DNA of 64,000 nt, from NCBI GenBank assembly GCA_026706485.1, contig JAPOYR010000013.1:124001-188000 (forward strand). The letters are read 5' to 3'. Position numbers and translations under genes: made by a program. Source of the stretch: Chloroflexota bacterium (GTDB lineage: Bacteria > Chloroflexota > UBA11872). This document shows positions 52,997-61,253 of the stretch, piece after piece. The notes beneath the pieces were generated by a model. That model was given only the letters and a program-made list of their open reading frames with translations, was not told the origin of the DNA and did not search any database. Within the stretch, counting starts at the first letter, position 1. Every line of letters begins with the position of its first letter.

Positions 52997-53866
52997 CTAG
53001 CGCGCCAGCTCCCGTTCAATCTCGGCCGTCAGACGCGCCAGGTGGGTCGGGTCATAGCCCACCTCGGCCGCCTGCTCCACGAGCTGTCGAGTTTGCTCCA
53101 GTCCGGCGCGGTGCTCGGCCGATCCCGGCTCCTCGCGCACGGCCACCTGCAGCGCGTCACGCGCTTGGAGGTAGAGCTGGCGCCCCTGCTCCTCCGGCGA
53201 TTCTTCCTGGACGCCAACGCCGAGCAGCCGCTTGGTCAGCGTGACCGCGGAAGCTGCGTCCGGGGCGTACCCATCCGCATTGATCTCGTCGGCGTAGCGC
53301 TGCGTGACCGGCGCGCCGCCGATGATGCACTGCACCTGGTCGTCGAGACCCGCCGCCTCGACGGCTTCGATCGTGCTGCGCATGTTCGTCATCGTCGTGG
53401 TCAGCAGCGCCGACATGCCCACGATGTGCGCGCCCTGGCTCAGCGCTTCCTGGACATATTCGTCGGGGTGGGTGTCGATGCCCGTATCGGTGACATCGAA
53501 TCCAGCGCCCTCGAGCATCATCGCCACCAGGTTCTTGCCAATGTCGTGCAGATCGCCGCGGACGGTTCCGATCACGACCCTACCCAGCGGCTCGATTCCC
53601 GATTCCGTCAGCAGCGGACGCAGGATGGCCATGCCGGTCTTCATGGCCCTGGCGGAGATGAGGACTTCTGGCACGTAGTACTGGTTCGTGCGGAACAGCT
53701 CGCCTACGACGTCCATCCCCGGGATCATGCCGTCGTTGATGATCGCTCCGGGTGACACTTCGGCCTCGAGGCACGCCTTGACGAGGCGATCCACGCCCGG
53801 AGCGTCGCCCTTGATGATGCAGTCGCTCAGTTCCTGGAAACTCGCGTCGATGTCGATATCCGCCAT
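52997..53866 (-). CDS. B12-binding corrinoid protein of methyltransferase systems (MtbC/MttC-like)
   Basis: Corrinoid proteins carry a methyl group on cobalamin between two methyltransferases. The 289-residue protein has the helical cap (residues 1-90, DDxV-type KACLEAEVSPGAIINDGMIPGMDVVG shortened here to GAIINDGMIPGMDVVG and PEVLISARAMKTGM) and the cobalamin domain with Asp105-x-His107-x-x-Gly110 (GDLHDIGKN), MSALLTTTM and IIGGAPVT. A C-terminal helical extension of about 70 residues is longer than the usual protein of about 210. Its activator is at 25.2-27.1 kb; no methyltransferase gene (mtbA, mttB, mtrH) is in the window. Confidence 0.9.
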   Translation of the reverse strand: MADIDIDASFQELSDCIIKGDAPGVDRLVKACLEAEVSPGAIINDGMIPGMDVVGELFRTNQYYVPEVLISARAMKTGMAILRPLLTESGIEPLGRVVIGTVRGDLHDIGKNLVAMMLEGAGFDVTDTGIDTHPDEYVQEALSQGAHIVGMSALLTTTMTNMRSTIEAVEAAGLDDQVQCIIGGAPVTQRYADEINADGYAPDAASAVTLTKRLLGVGVQEESPEEQGRQLYLQARDALQVAVREEPGSAEHRAGLEQTRQLVEQAAEVGYDPTHLARLTAEIERELAR

Positions 53867-54054
53867 GGCACGTCCTGGGTCGTGGGGGGAAGTCTTGCCG
53901 GCCCTCCGCCGCGTCCTCTTCCACGTTGCGCGTACGGACCCGGTCCAGCCGCGAGCGTACCATCACCACGACCGCCGCCACCGCCAATCGAGTCGCCCAC
54001 GGTCGCCCGCCGCCGTGCCACGATGGGCTGCCCGGCATTGGTGAATAGGGTCTC

Positions 54055-54684
54055 GTGCGCTGGTCCCAAGCATCCGCCGTCGTGCTCGCCAGCGGCAGTC
54101 CGCACAAGCTGGCCGAGTTCCGGCGCCTGTTTCGCGGCTCGCCGGTGCGAATCGTGCCGCCAGGCGACTTCGGCTCTCCACTCCAGGTTGACGAGACCGG
54201 CGCCACCTTCCTGCAAAACGCGCGCATCAAGGCGGTGGTTTACGCCCTAGCCTGCCGGGTCTGGAGCCTGGCCGATGACTCTGGATTGGAAGTTGACGCG
54301 CTGGGGGGCGCGCCGGGCGTGCGGTCGGCGCGCTACGCCGGGCCCGGCGCGAGCGACGAGGCGCGCAACGACAAGTTGCTCGCGGCCCTGGCCGATGTAC
54401 CCGATGCGCGGCGCACCGCGCGTTTCCGCTGCGCGGTGGCGGTGGCGGCGCCGGATGGCTCGATCGTCTACACCGCCGTTCGCAGCTGCGAAGGCCGCAT
54501 CGCGCACGCGCCGCGAGGCGGGCAAGGGTTCGGCTACGACCCACTGTTCATTGTCGGCAGGGGGGATCGGACCATGGCGGAGCTGACGACCGACGAGAAA
54601 AACCGCGTGAGCCATCGTGGACAGGCGGCCCGAGCGGCGCGGCGCTTTGTGGAATCGCGCCGCGCCGCGACGCCATCCACCTGA
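54055..54684 (+). CDS. rdgB: XTP/dITP diphosphatase (RdgB/HAM1 family)
   Basis: This enzyme hydrolyses non-canonical purine nucleoside triphosphates such as dITP and XTP so that they are not built into DNA. The 209-residue protein opens VVLASGSPHKLAEFRRLF, has TFLQNARIKA, LADDSGLEVDALGGAPGVRSARYAG, FRCAVAVA, GFGYDPLF and the C-terminal MAELTTDEKNRVSHRGQAARA. All family motifs are present; length is slightly above the usual 190-200. The start is GTG with no clear ribosome site. A palindromic repeat follows 37 nt after the stop. Confidence 0.94.
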   Translation: MRWSQASAVVLASGSPHKLAEFRRLFRGSPVRIVPPGDFGSPLQVDETGATFLQNARIKAVVYALACRVWSLADDSGLEVDALGGAPGVRSARYAGPGASDEARNDKLLAALADVPDARRTARFRCAVAVAAPDGSIVYTAVRSCEGRIAHAPRGGQGFGYDPLFIVGRGDRTMAELTTDEKNRVSHRGQAARAARRFVESRRAATPST

Positions 54685-54721
54685 CCGCTAGGGACGATCT
54701 GAGAATGCCGGTCGGCTTGAC

Positions 54722-54771
54722 CCCAATCCGTTCGCCCTGAGCCTGTCGAAGGGGTGGTCGAACGGATTGGG
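54722..54771. repeat. Palindromic REP-like element, copy 2
   Basis: CCCAATCCGTTCG (54722-54734) and CGAACGGATTGGG (54759-54771) form a perfect 13-bp stem; the loop contains CCCTGAGCCTGTCGAAGGGG. It shares the AATCCGTTCG core and the loop with copy 1 at 24167, with a shorter stem flank and few differences in the loop. Confidence 0.8.
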
Positions 54772-54877
54772 ATTCGTGACTGCCCGCGCCCTTGCTTCGT
54801 CAATGGTCCCCCGGCGTTCGCGGCTCGCGGCACCCCCTTTGCTACGCTCCGGCGCGGCAGCGATCCCCCACCGACAC

Positions 54878-55549
54878 GTGCCACCCGACGCCCGCGCCGC
54901 ATTCGTCACCGCCGCCGGATCCCTCACCTCGCAAGCGATCGGACGTCGCCTGGCGCGCGACGGAGCATGCGTAGCGTTTGCCGACGCCGACCGCGACGCC
55001 GCATGCGCAGTCGCGGAAGCCATCCGCGCCGACGGCGGAGAGGCGGCGGGATTTGGGATGAATGCTCGCGACTGGTCGTCGACCCAACGCGCAGTCCGGC
55101 AGGCGCGAGATCGCTGGGGACGGCTGGACCTGTTGGTGAACCTGGTCGACGACTCGCCCGCGGCGCCCTTCCTGGCGCTGTCCGAAGACGACCTCACCGA
55201 GTCATTCGACGCCGCCCTGGCCGGCCTCATGCACGGCGTGCGGGCGGCCACGGAGCAGCTGCGGGAGGCGGATGCTGGATGCATCGTGAACGTGTTCCCC
55301 CTCGGCCGTGACGACAACGTGCTGGGCGGTGCGATGGCCGGTGCGGCGGAGATGCTCACGCGCGCCGCCGGCGTCGAGCTCGCCCCGCTCGGAATTCGCG
55401 TCGCCGGGATCGCCGCCGTCAGCGTTCGCGACGATCCGGCGGCCATTGCCGACGCCGTGGCGTTCCTGGCCTCGTCCGACGCCAGCTACGTCACCGGATC
55501 GACCCTGGTGATCGCAGAAAGGCACACCCAGCAGTGGATCGCCCGGTAG
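54878..55549 (+). CDS. Degenerate short-chain dehydrogenase/reductase-like protein
   Basis: The 223-residue protein keeps the SDR Rossmann outline (AAFVTAAGSLTSQAIG, ADAD, LDLLVNLVDD at the NNAG place, CIVNVFPLG, GIRVAGIAA, YVTGSTL) but not the key residues. The glycine motif TGxxxGIG is TAAGSLTSQAIG, NNAG is NLVD, and the catalytic Ser-Tyr-Lys is lost: the Y-x-x-x-K region reads GGAMAGAAEM. It cannot be a normal NAD(P) reductase. It overlaps the next SDR gene by 16 nt, so the two may form a mixed dimer. The start is uncertain: GTG 54878 fits the family best, ATG 54803 lies upstream. Confidence 0.7.
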   Translation: MPPDARAAFVTAAGSLTSQAIGRRLARDGACVAFADADRDAACAVAEAIRADGGEAAGFGMNARDWSSTQRAVRQARDRWGRLDLLVNLVDDSPAAPFLALSEDDLTESFDAALAGLMHGVRAATEQLREADAGCIVNVFPLGRDDNVLGGAMAGAAEMLTRAAGVELAPLGIRVAGIAAVSVRDDPAAIADAVAFLASSDASYVTGSTLVIAERHTQQWIAR

Positions 55550-56262
55550 CCATCGTCACCGGCGCCGCCCACGGCATCGGGCATGCCTGCGCCCTGCGAC
55601 TGGCCGACGACGGCTACTACGTCGCGGCCACGGACATCGACCCCGCGGTGCACGCGCACGCCGCCGAAGGCCGGACCGAAACGCACGAGCTCGACGCCGC
55701 GGATATCGCCGCAGGCCGCGCGCTGGTCGACGATCTCTCCCAGCGGCTCGGCGGCGTGGATGCGCTCGTCAACAACGCGGGATTCACGGAGCGACGCTCC
55801 ATCGACGAGCTGGAAACCGCCGAATGGCGCCGCATGCTCGACGTGCACGTGCGTGGGCCGTTGTTCCTGATCCAGGCCGTCGCGCGCGACCTGATTCGTC
55901 GCGGGGCATCCGGCGCCATCGTAAACATGACGTCCATCCGAGCCATCGTGGCCGAGCCGGGCCAATTGCACTATTGCGCCGCGAAGGGTGCCCTCCACGC
56001 GCTGGCGCCGGCGTTGGCCCCGGAGCTATGGAGGCACAACGTGCGGATCAACAACGTCTCGCCGGGCCTGGTTGCCACCCGCATGACGGCCAACGTGCGC
56101 GCCGACCCGGAGGCCCTGTCGCTGCGCCTGCCCCGCCTGCCAATGGCTCGCTACGCAAAACCGACCGAAGTCGCGGCCTGCGTGGCGCATCTCCTCTCAC
56201 GCAAAGCCCGGGCAATCTCCGGGCAAACGCTGGCGGCCGACGGCGGGTACCTGGCTGGCTAG
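55534..56262 (+). CDS. Short-chain dehydrogenase/reductase (FabG/GDH-like)
   Basis: The 242-residue protein has an intact SDR set: TGAAHGIGHA glycine motif, DIDP (acidic residue favouring NAD), NNAG, the catalytic Ser in NMTSIR, Tyr and Lys in YCAAK, and NNVSPGLVATRM, ending GQTLAADGGYLAG. Tetrameric or dimeric cytosolic oxidoreductase; the substrate is not known. It overlaps the preceding degenerate SDR gene by 16 nt and probably shares its transcript. Confidence 0.92.
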   Translation: MDRPVAIVTGAAHGIGHACALRLADDGYYVAATDIDPAVHAHAAEGRTETHELDAADIAAGRALVDDLSQRLGGVDALVNNAGFTERRSIDELETAEWRRMLDVHVRGPLFLIQAVARDLIRRGASGAIVNMTSIRAIVAEPGQLHYCAAKGALHALAPALAPELWRHNVRINNVSPGLVATRMTANVRADPEALSLRLPRLPMARYAKPTEVAACVAHLLSRKARAISGQTLAADGGYLAG

Positions 56263-56304
56263 GTCTCGTTCGGACCCGGCCGCGCCCATGCTCGATACTT
56301 GAGC

Positions 56305-57129
56305 ATGCGTGTCTCCGATCGCCCGGCATTTCGCCCTTCGCGCCGGCGCGGCCAGAACTTCCTGGTGGACCGCGGCATTCAGCGCCGCGTCGCCCAGGCG
56401 GCGCAATTGCCGCCCGCTGCGGTGGTGCTGGAGATCGGCGCGGGCACCGGGTTGCTCACCGAAGCGCTCCGCCCGTTCGCCTCGCGGGTGATCGCGGTCG
56501 AGGTCGAGCGTGAGCTGGCCGGGCAGTTGCGCGAGCGCTTCGCCGACGACGACTCGATCACCGTGATCAATGCCGACGCGCTGGCGTTGGACACCGCCAC
56601 CCTGGGCGTCTCCGACTATCACGTCGTCGCGAACCTGCCTTTCAGCGTTGGCACGCGGCTGCTGGTGGAACTGCTTGAGTCGCCGGCCCCGCCGCTGAGT
56701 CTCACGGTCCTGCTGCAACGCGACGTGGTCGACCGCGCCTGCGCGTCCCTCGGCAAGATGCGCCTGCTGAGCGTGATCGTGCAGTCGCTGGCGGTGCCGC
56801 GACGCCTCTTCGACATTCCGCCGGGCGCGTTCCGTCCCCGACCCAAGGTCACCTCCACGCTGCTGCGCCTGAAGCCGAGGCCGCTCGACACTCCGGACCG
56901 CGTCCGCATTTCCCGCCGCATCGCTGCCGCCCGCCGCGCATTTGGGCAGCCACGCAAGCAGCTGGCCAACGCTCTGGGGTCGCCGGCCGGAATCGCCGCG
57001 TCGCTGGAGGAGCGCGGCATCGACCCCAAGCGGCGACCCGAGACGCTCTCGCTGGAGGAATGGGACGCCGTGGCTGATGCGCTGGCATGCGAGTCAACGC
57101 CCGCCACGACCGCGTCGCTAGCCACGTGA
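56305..57129 (+). CDS. ksgA: 16S rRNA (adenine(1518)-N6/adenine(1519)-N6)-dimethyltransferase
   Basis: KsgA (RsmA) dimethylates two adenines near the 3' end of 16S rRNA during 30S assembly. The 274-residue protein has RRRGQNFLVDRGI, the SAM site VLEIGAGTGLLTEAL, the INADALALD acidic loop and the catalytic NLPF motif (NLPY in most homologues) in VVANLPFSVGT. C-terminal helices with FRPRPKV and LSLEEWDAVADAL complete the fold. The ATG at 56305 lies 5 nt after GATACT, suggesting a leaderless start. Its stop overlaps the pth start as GTGA. Confidence 0.95.
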   Translation: MRVSDRPAFRPSRRRGQNFLVDRGIQRRVAQAAQLPPAAVVLEIGAGTGLLTEALRPFASRVIAVEVERELAGQLRERFADDDSITVINADALALDTATLGVSDYHVVANLPFSVGTRLLVELLESPAPPLSLTVLLQRDVVDRACASLGKMRLLSVIVQSLAVPRRLFDIPPGAFRPRPKVTSTLLRLKPRPLDTPDRVRISRRIAAARRAFGQPRKQLANALGSPAGIAASLEERGIDPKRRPETLSLEEWDAVADALACESTPATTASLAT

Positions 57130-57755
57130 GCTGGCTGCGGCGCTTTCGACGCGACTCCACCGAGGCCGGCCCGGCCTACATGATCGTTGGACTGGGGAAT
57201 CCGGGGCCGGAGTATGCGCGCACGCGGCACAACGCGGGATTCGACGTGTGCGACCGGCTGGCCGATCGGCGCCGGGATTGGCGCCGCGTGCGCGATGCAC
57301 TCATCTGGCAAGGCGAGGTCGACGGCGTGTCCGTGACGCTCCTCAAGCCAAGAACCTACGTCAACGCCTCAGGACCGGCCGTGGGCCGGGCGCTCGACTC
57401 GGCCGGCCTTTCCGTCGACCGCCTTATCGTGGTGCAGGACGATCTCGACCTGGCGTTTGCCCGCGTGCGCCTTCGGCAAGGCGGATCGTCGGGCGGACAT
57501 CGCGGCATCGAGTCCATACTGCAAGCGGTGGGCGGCGCCGACTTTCTGCGCCTGAAGATCGGGATCGGCCGCCCGCCGCCGGAAATGGATCCCGCCGCGT
57601 ACGTCCTGCAACGATTCGCCGCCTCCGAGCGGGAGGCGATCGACGACGCATTCGATCGCGCGGCCGACGCGGTACGGGCGCTCCTGACGCGACCGCCGGC
57701 CGACGTGATGCAAGAGGTGAACCAACAGCATGCGGCTGTCCGACCTCGCGACTGA
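57126..57755 (+). CDS. pth: Peptidyl-tRNA hydrolase
   Basis: Pth releases peptides from tRNAs that drop off ribosomes. The 209-residue protein has an N-terminal extension of about 20 residues, then MIVGLGNPGPEYARTRHNAGF with the catalytic His, KPRTYVNASG, VVQDDLDLAFARVRLR and GGSSGGHRGIESI, the two signature motifs. The GTG at 57126 overlaps the ksgA stop. The 3' end overlaps mfd by 26 nt. Length is slightly above the usual 180-200. Confidence 0.95.
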   Translation: MSWLRRFRRDSTEAGPAYMIVGLGNPGPEYARTRHNAGFDVCDRLADRRRDWRRVRDALIWQGEVDGVSVTLLKPRTYVNASGPAVGRALDSAGLSVDRLIVVQDDLDLAFARVRLRQGGSSGGHRGIESILQAVGGADFLRLKIGIGRPPPEMDPAAYVLQRFAASEREAIDDAFDRAADAVRALLTRPPADVMQEVNQQHAAVRPRD

Positions 57756-60700
57756 GTTCGCCGCCGAACCGACGCTGACCGCGGCGTTGGCGGCGGCGGG
57801 ACAGCGTGACGACGCACTCACCGTCGAGCTGCGCGACGCGCTCAAGCCTCTGTACGTCGCGTTGCTGGTCGAACGCCTCAGCCGCCCGCTCATCATCGTG
57901 ACCGCCGAGGAAGCGCGAGCCGGCGAGCTGGCGCATGACATCGGCATGTGGGCCGGCGACATTCCGGTGCTCCACTTCCCCGACGTAGATCAACCGGCAT
58001 TCGCCATGCTGGCCATCAACCACGAATTGCTGGCGCGCCGGGTGGCAGTCATGGGCCGGCTGGCCCACGCGAATGAGGGCGACCCCATCGTCGTGGTCGC
58101 GTCGGCGCGCGCGCTCATGCGCCGACTCATGCCGGTGGACGAGTTCCGGAGCAACTACCTCACGCTGGTGCCCGGCGCCGTCACCGATCTGGACGCACTG
58201 ACGCGCCGCCTCGTGAGCTTGGGCTACGAACCGACCCCGCTCGTCGAACGGCCGGGCGAGTTCGCCCACCGCGGCGGCATCGTGGACATCTTTGCGCCCG
58301 GTTCCCCGCTGCCGGTGCGTGTCGACTTCTTCGGCGACGAGATCGAGTCCGTGCGCACCTTTGATCCCGACTCCCAGCGCTCCCTGCGACCGGCGCCGGA
58401 ATTGATCATCACGCCCGCGACCGAGGTGCCGATTTGGCTAGGCGATCGCGTCGCCGGACGCCTGCGCGAGCTGCCGCTTGCCGACCTGCGTCCCGAGGAT
58501 CGCCAGACCTGGAGCAGCCACCTCGATCGACTCGAAGGCGGCGAGTATTTCGACGACGCCGCCTTCTACACCACCAGCCTGCTCCCGGATGCCGTTTCCC
58601 TGCTCGACTACGCGCCTCACGGGAAATGCGTCGTCGACGAGCTCGAGCAGCTGCGGCTGGCGTTGCGCGACACCGAGCGCACCGCGACCGAAAACCGCGA
58701 GCGCCTGGCGGCCAACGGCGAACTGCCCGTGAACTTCGCGTCGCCGCTGTTTCCCGCGTCCGCCATGGTGGAACGCGTCGAAGGCGCGCCGGTGCGCCTG
58801 ACCTACGTGCCAAGTCTTCCCGGCGCCGCGGAAGGCCGGCGCGCGGTCATCGAGAAGTTTGGCCCCGTGCCGTCCTATGCGGGCCGGCTGCGGCGCCTCT
58901 CCGACGACCTGGAGACGTTGCGCCGCGACGGCCGCCGCGTCGTGATCGTGAGCTACCAGGGGCGCCGTCTGCAGCGGCTGCTCCTGGATCAGCACCTGCC
59001 GACGACATCGCTGGAAGAACTGGAACATTTGGACGCCTCGGGGGCTATCAGCGTGCTCGGCGGGACGCTCAGCGAGGGACTGCGCCACGACGGACTCGGT
59101 CTGACGTTGGTCACCGACGCCGAGGTATTTGGCCGTCGCCGCGTGCGGCGCGGACGCCGATCGCGCCGCGGCGCGGAGCGGACGTTCCTCGCCGACCTCC
59201 AGCCCGGAGATTTCGTGGTGCACGTCGACCACGGCGTGGCGCGCTTCAGCGGTATCGTGCAGTTGGAAGACACCGGCGGCGCGCGCGAATACCTGCTGCT
59301 GCAATACACGGGCGACGACCGCCTCTACGTGCCGGTGGACCAGGTCGCCCGGGTGCAAAAGTTCGTCGGCATGAGCGACGCCGAGCCCAAGCTCAGCCGG
59401 CTCAACACCGCCGATTGGCAGCGGGCCAAGCGGCGCGCGCGGAAGTCGGCGGAGTCGATCGCGGGAGAGTTGCTCGAAATCTACGCCGCGCGCGAGCTGG
59501 CCACCGGCATGGCGTTTGGCGCCGACTCGGCGGCCCAACGCGACTTCGAGGAGGCGTTCGCCTTCATCGAAACGCCGGATCAGCTCAGGGCCATTGCCGA
59601 CACCAAGACCGACATGGAACGTGAGCGCCCCATGGATCGCCTCGTGGCCGGCGACGTCGGCTATGGCAAGACCGAGGTGGCGCTGCGCGCGGCCTTCAAG
59701 GCCGCCATGGACGGGCGGCAGGTAGCCGTGCTGGTCCCGACTACGATCCTGGCGCAGCAGCACTTCGACACCTTCGTCTCGCGACTCGCCGAGTTCCCGG
59801 TCAAGGTCGATTTGCTCAGCCGCTTCCGCAGCCGCCGGGAGCAGCTGGACGTCTTGGCCGGCCTGACCTCGGGTGACGTTGACATCGTCATCGGCACCCA
59901 TCGGCTCCTGCAGAGCGACGTGACCTTCGCCGATTTGGGATTGATCGTGGTCGATGAAGAGCAGCGCTTCGGCGTCGCGCACAAAGAGCGGCTCAAGGCG
60001 CTGCGCAAGAACGTGGACGTGCTCACGCTCACCGCCACGCCGATCCCCCGCACGTTGCATATGGCGCTGGCCAGCCTGCGGGAGATCAGCGTCATCGAGT
60101 CCCCGCCCGAGCAACGCCTCGCCGTCAAGACTTACGTCACGACCTACAACGACGACATCGTGCGTGATGCCGTCCGCTCCGAGCTTGGGCGCGGGGGTCA
60201 GGTCTACTTCCTGCACAACCGCGTGCAGACGATCTACACCTGGCAACGGCGGCTGCAGGAGTTGCTGCCGGACGTAGAGATGCTCGTGGCCCATGGGCAA
60301 ATGCCGCCGGCGGAGCTCGAAGAGGTGATGTATCGCTTCGCCCGGGGCGACGCCCAGGTGCTGGTGGCGACCGCCATCATCGAGAACGGCCTCGACATTC
60401 CGAACGTCAACACCATCATCGTCAACGACGCCTGGCAGTTCGGCCTGGCGCAGCTCTATCAGCTGCGGGGCCGCGTGGGCCGGGCGGCGGCCCAGGCCTA
60501 TGCCTATTTCATGTATCAGAAGGGGCATACCCTCACCGAACAAGCCCAGAAGCGCTTGCAGACGATCTTGGAAGCGTCGGATCTTGGCGCCGGCTTTCGC
60601 ATCGCCATGCGCGACCTCGAGATTCGCGGAGCCGGAAACCTGCTCGGAGCCGAGCAGCATGGCCACATGAGCGCCGTGGGATTCGACCTCTATTCGCGCA

Positions 60701-61203
60701 TGCTGGCGGAAGCCGTGGACCGGCTGCGGGGCGTGGCGCCCGAGCCCGAGCTACCGTCCGCGGTGGTGGATCTTCCGCTGGACGCGTATCTTCCCGACGA
60801 TTACATGGGCTCCTACGCCACCAAGGTGCGCGAATACCAACGGCTGGCGCGGCTGCGCGGGATCGATGAGGTCGAAGCGGCGATCACGGACATCCGGGAT
60901 CGGTTTGGCGCGCTGCCCGAGCCCGTGGACAATCTGGCGTATCTGCTTCGGATCAAGGCGCGGGCCCAAGCGTTGGGGTTCTCCGCCGTCACAACCTACG
61001 CGCGCGAGCTCTTGATCAAGGCGCCGGCGGAGTTCGCGCCGAGCCCAACGGTGATGCTCAAGGCCACCGGCTGGGGCGTCAAGCGCGGACAGGCTGGCCT
61101 CGTGTGGCCGGATTTCGCGCGCGATGCAGAATGGCAAGCCAAATTGATGCGCTTGCTTGACGACCTCGTACGCTGGGACGCGCTCGCGCCGGCGTCTCGC
61201 TAG
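57730..61203 (+). CDS. mfd: Transcription-repair coupling factor
   Basis: Mfd pulls stalled RNA polymerase off DNA lesions and recruits UvrA. The 1157-residue protein has the UvrB-homology N-terminal modules (FAHRGGIVDIFAPGSPLPVRV is seen as HRGGIVDIFAPG and VRVDFFGDEIES), the RNA polymerase interaction domain (DFVVHVDHGVARFSG, LLLQYTGDDRLYVPV), and the translocase with Walker A GDVGYGKTE at 641-649, DEEQRFGV and TATPIPRTLHMAL. The C-terminal regulatory domain is also present. Length is normal. It begins within pth, so expression is coupled. Confidence 0.97.
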   Translation: MRLSDLATEFAAEPTLTAALAAAGQRDDALTVELRDALKPLYVALLVERLSRPLIIVTAEEARAGELAHDIGMWAGDIPVLHFPDVDQPAFAMLAINHELLARRVAVMGRLAHANEGDPIVVVASARALMRRLMPVDEFRSNYLTLVPGAVTDLDALTRRLVSLGYEPTPLVERPGEFAHRGGIVDIFAPGSPLPVRVDFFGDEIESVRTFDPDSQRSLRPAPELIITPATEVPIWLGDRVAGRLRELPLADLRPEDRQTWSSHLDRLEGGEYFDDAAFYTTSLLPDAVSLLDYAPHGKCVVDELEQLRLALRDTERTATENRERLAANGELPVNFASPLFPASAMVERVEGAPVRLTYVPSLPGAAEGRRAVIEKFGPVPSYAGRLRRLSDDLETLRRDGRRVVIVSYQGRRLQRLLLDQHLPTTSLEELEHLDASGAISVLGGTLSEGLRHDGLGLTLVTDAEVFGRRRVRRGRRSRRGAERTFLADLQPGDFVVHVDHGVARFSGIVQLEDTGGAREYLLLQYTGDDRLYVPVDQVARVQKFVGMSDAEPKLSRLNTADWQRAKRRARKSAESIAGELLEIYAARELATGMAFGADSAAQRDFEEAFAFIETPDQLRAIADTKTDMERERPMDRLVAGDVGYGKTEVALRAAFKAAMDGRQVAVLVPTTILAQQHFDTFVSRLAEFPVKVDLLSRFRSRREQLDVLAGLTSGDVDIVIGTHRLLQSDVTFADLGLIVVDEEQRFGVAHKERLKALRKNVDVLTLTATPIPRTLHMALASLREISVIESPPEQRLAVKTYVTTYNDDIVRDAVRSELGRGGQVYFLHNRVQTIYTWQRRLQELLPDVEMLVAHGQMPPAELEEVMYRFARGDAQVLVATAIIENGLDIPNVNTIIVNDAWQFGLAQLYQLRGRVGRAAAQAYAYFMYQKGHTLTEQAQKRLQTILEASDLGAGFRIAMRDLEIRGAGNLLGAEQHGHMSAVGFDLYSRMLAEAVDRLRGVAPEPELPSAVVDLPLDAYLPDDYMGSYATKVREYQRLARLRGIDEVEAAITDIRDRFGALPEPVDNLAYLLRIKARAQALGFSAVTTYARELLIKAPAEFAPSPTVMLKATGWGVKRGQAGLVWPDFARDAEWQAKLMRLLDDLVRWDALAPASR

Positions 61204-61253
61204 AGCCGGCGCCGAACCAGAGAATCACAGAGGCAAGGACACCCGACACGACC

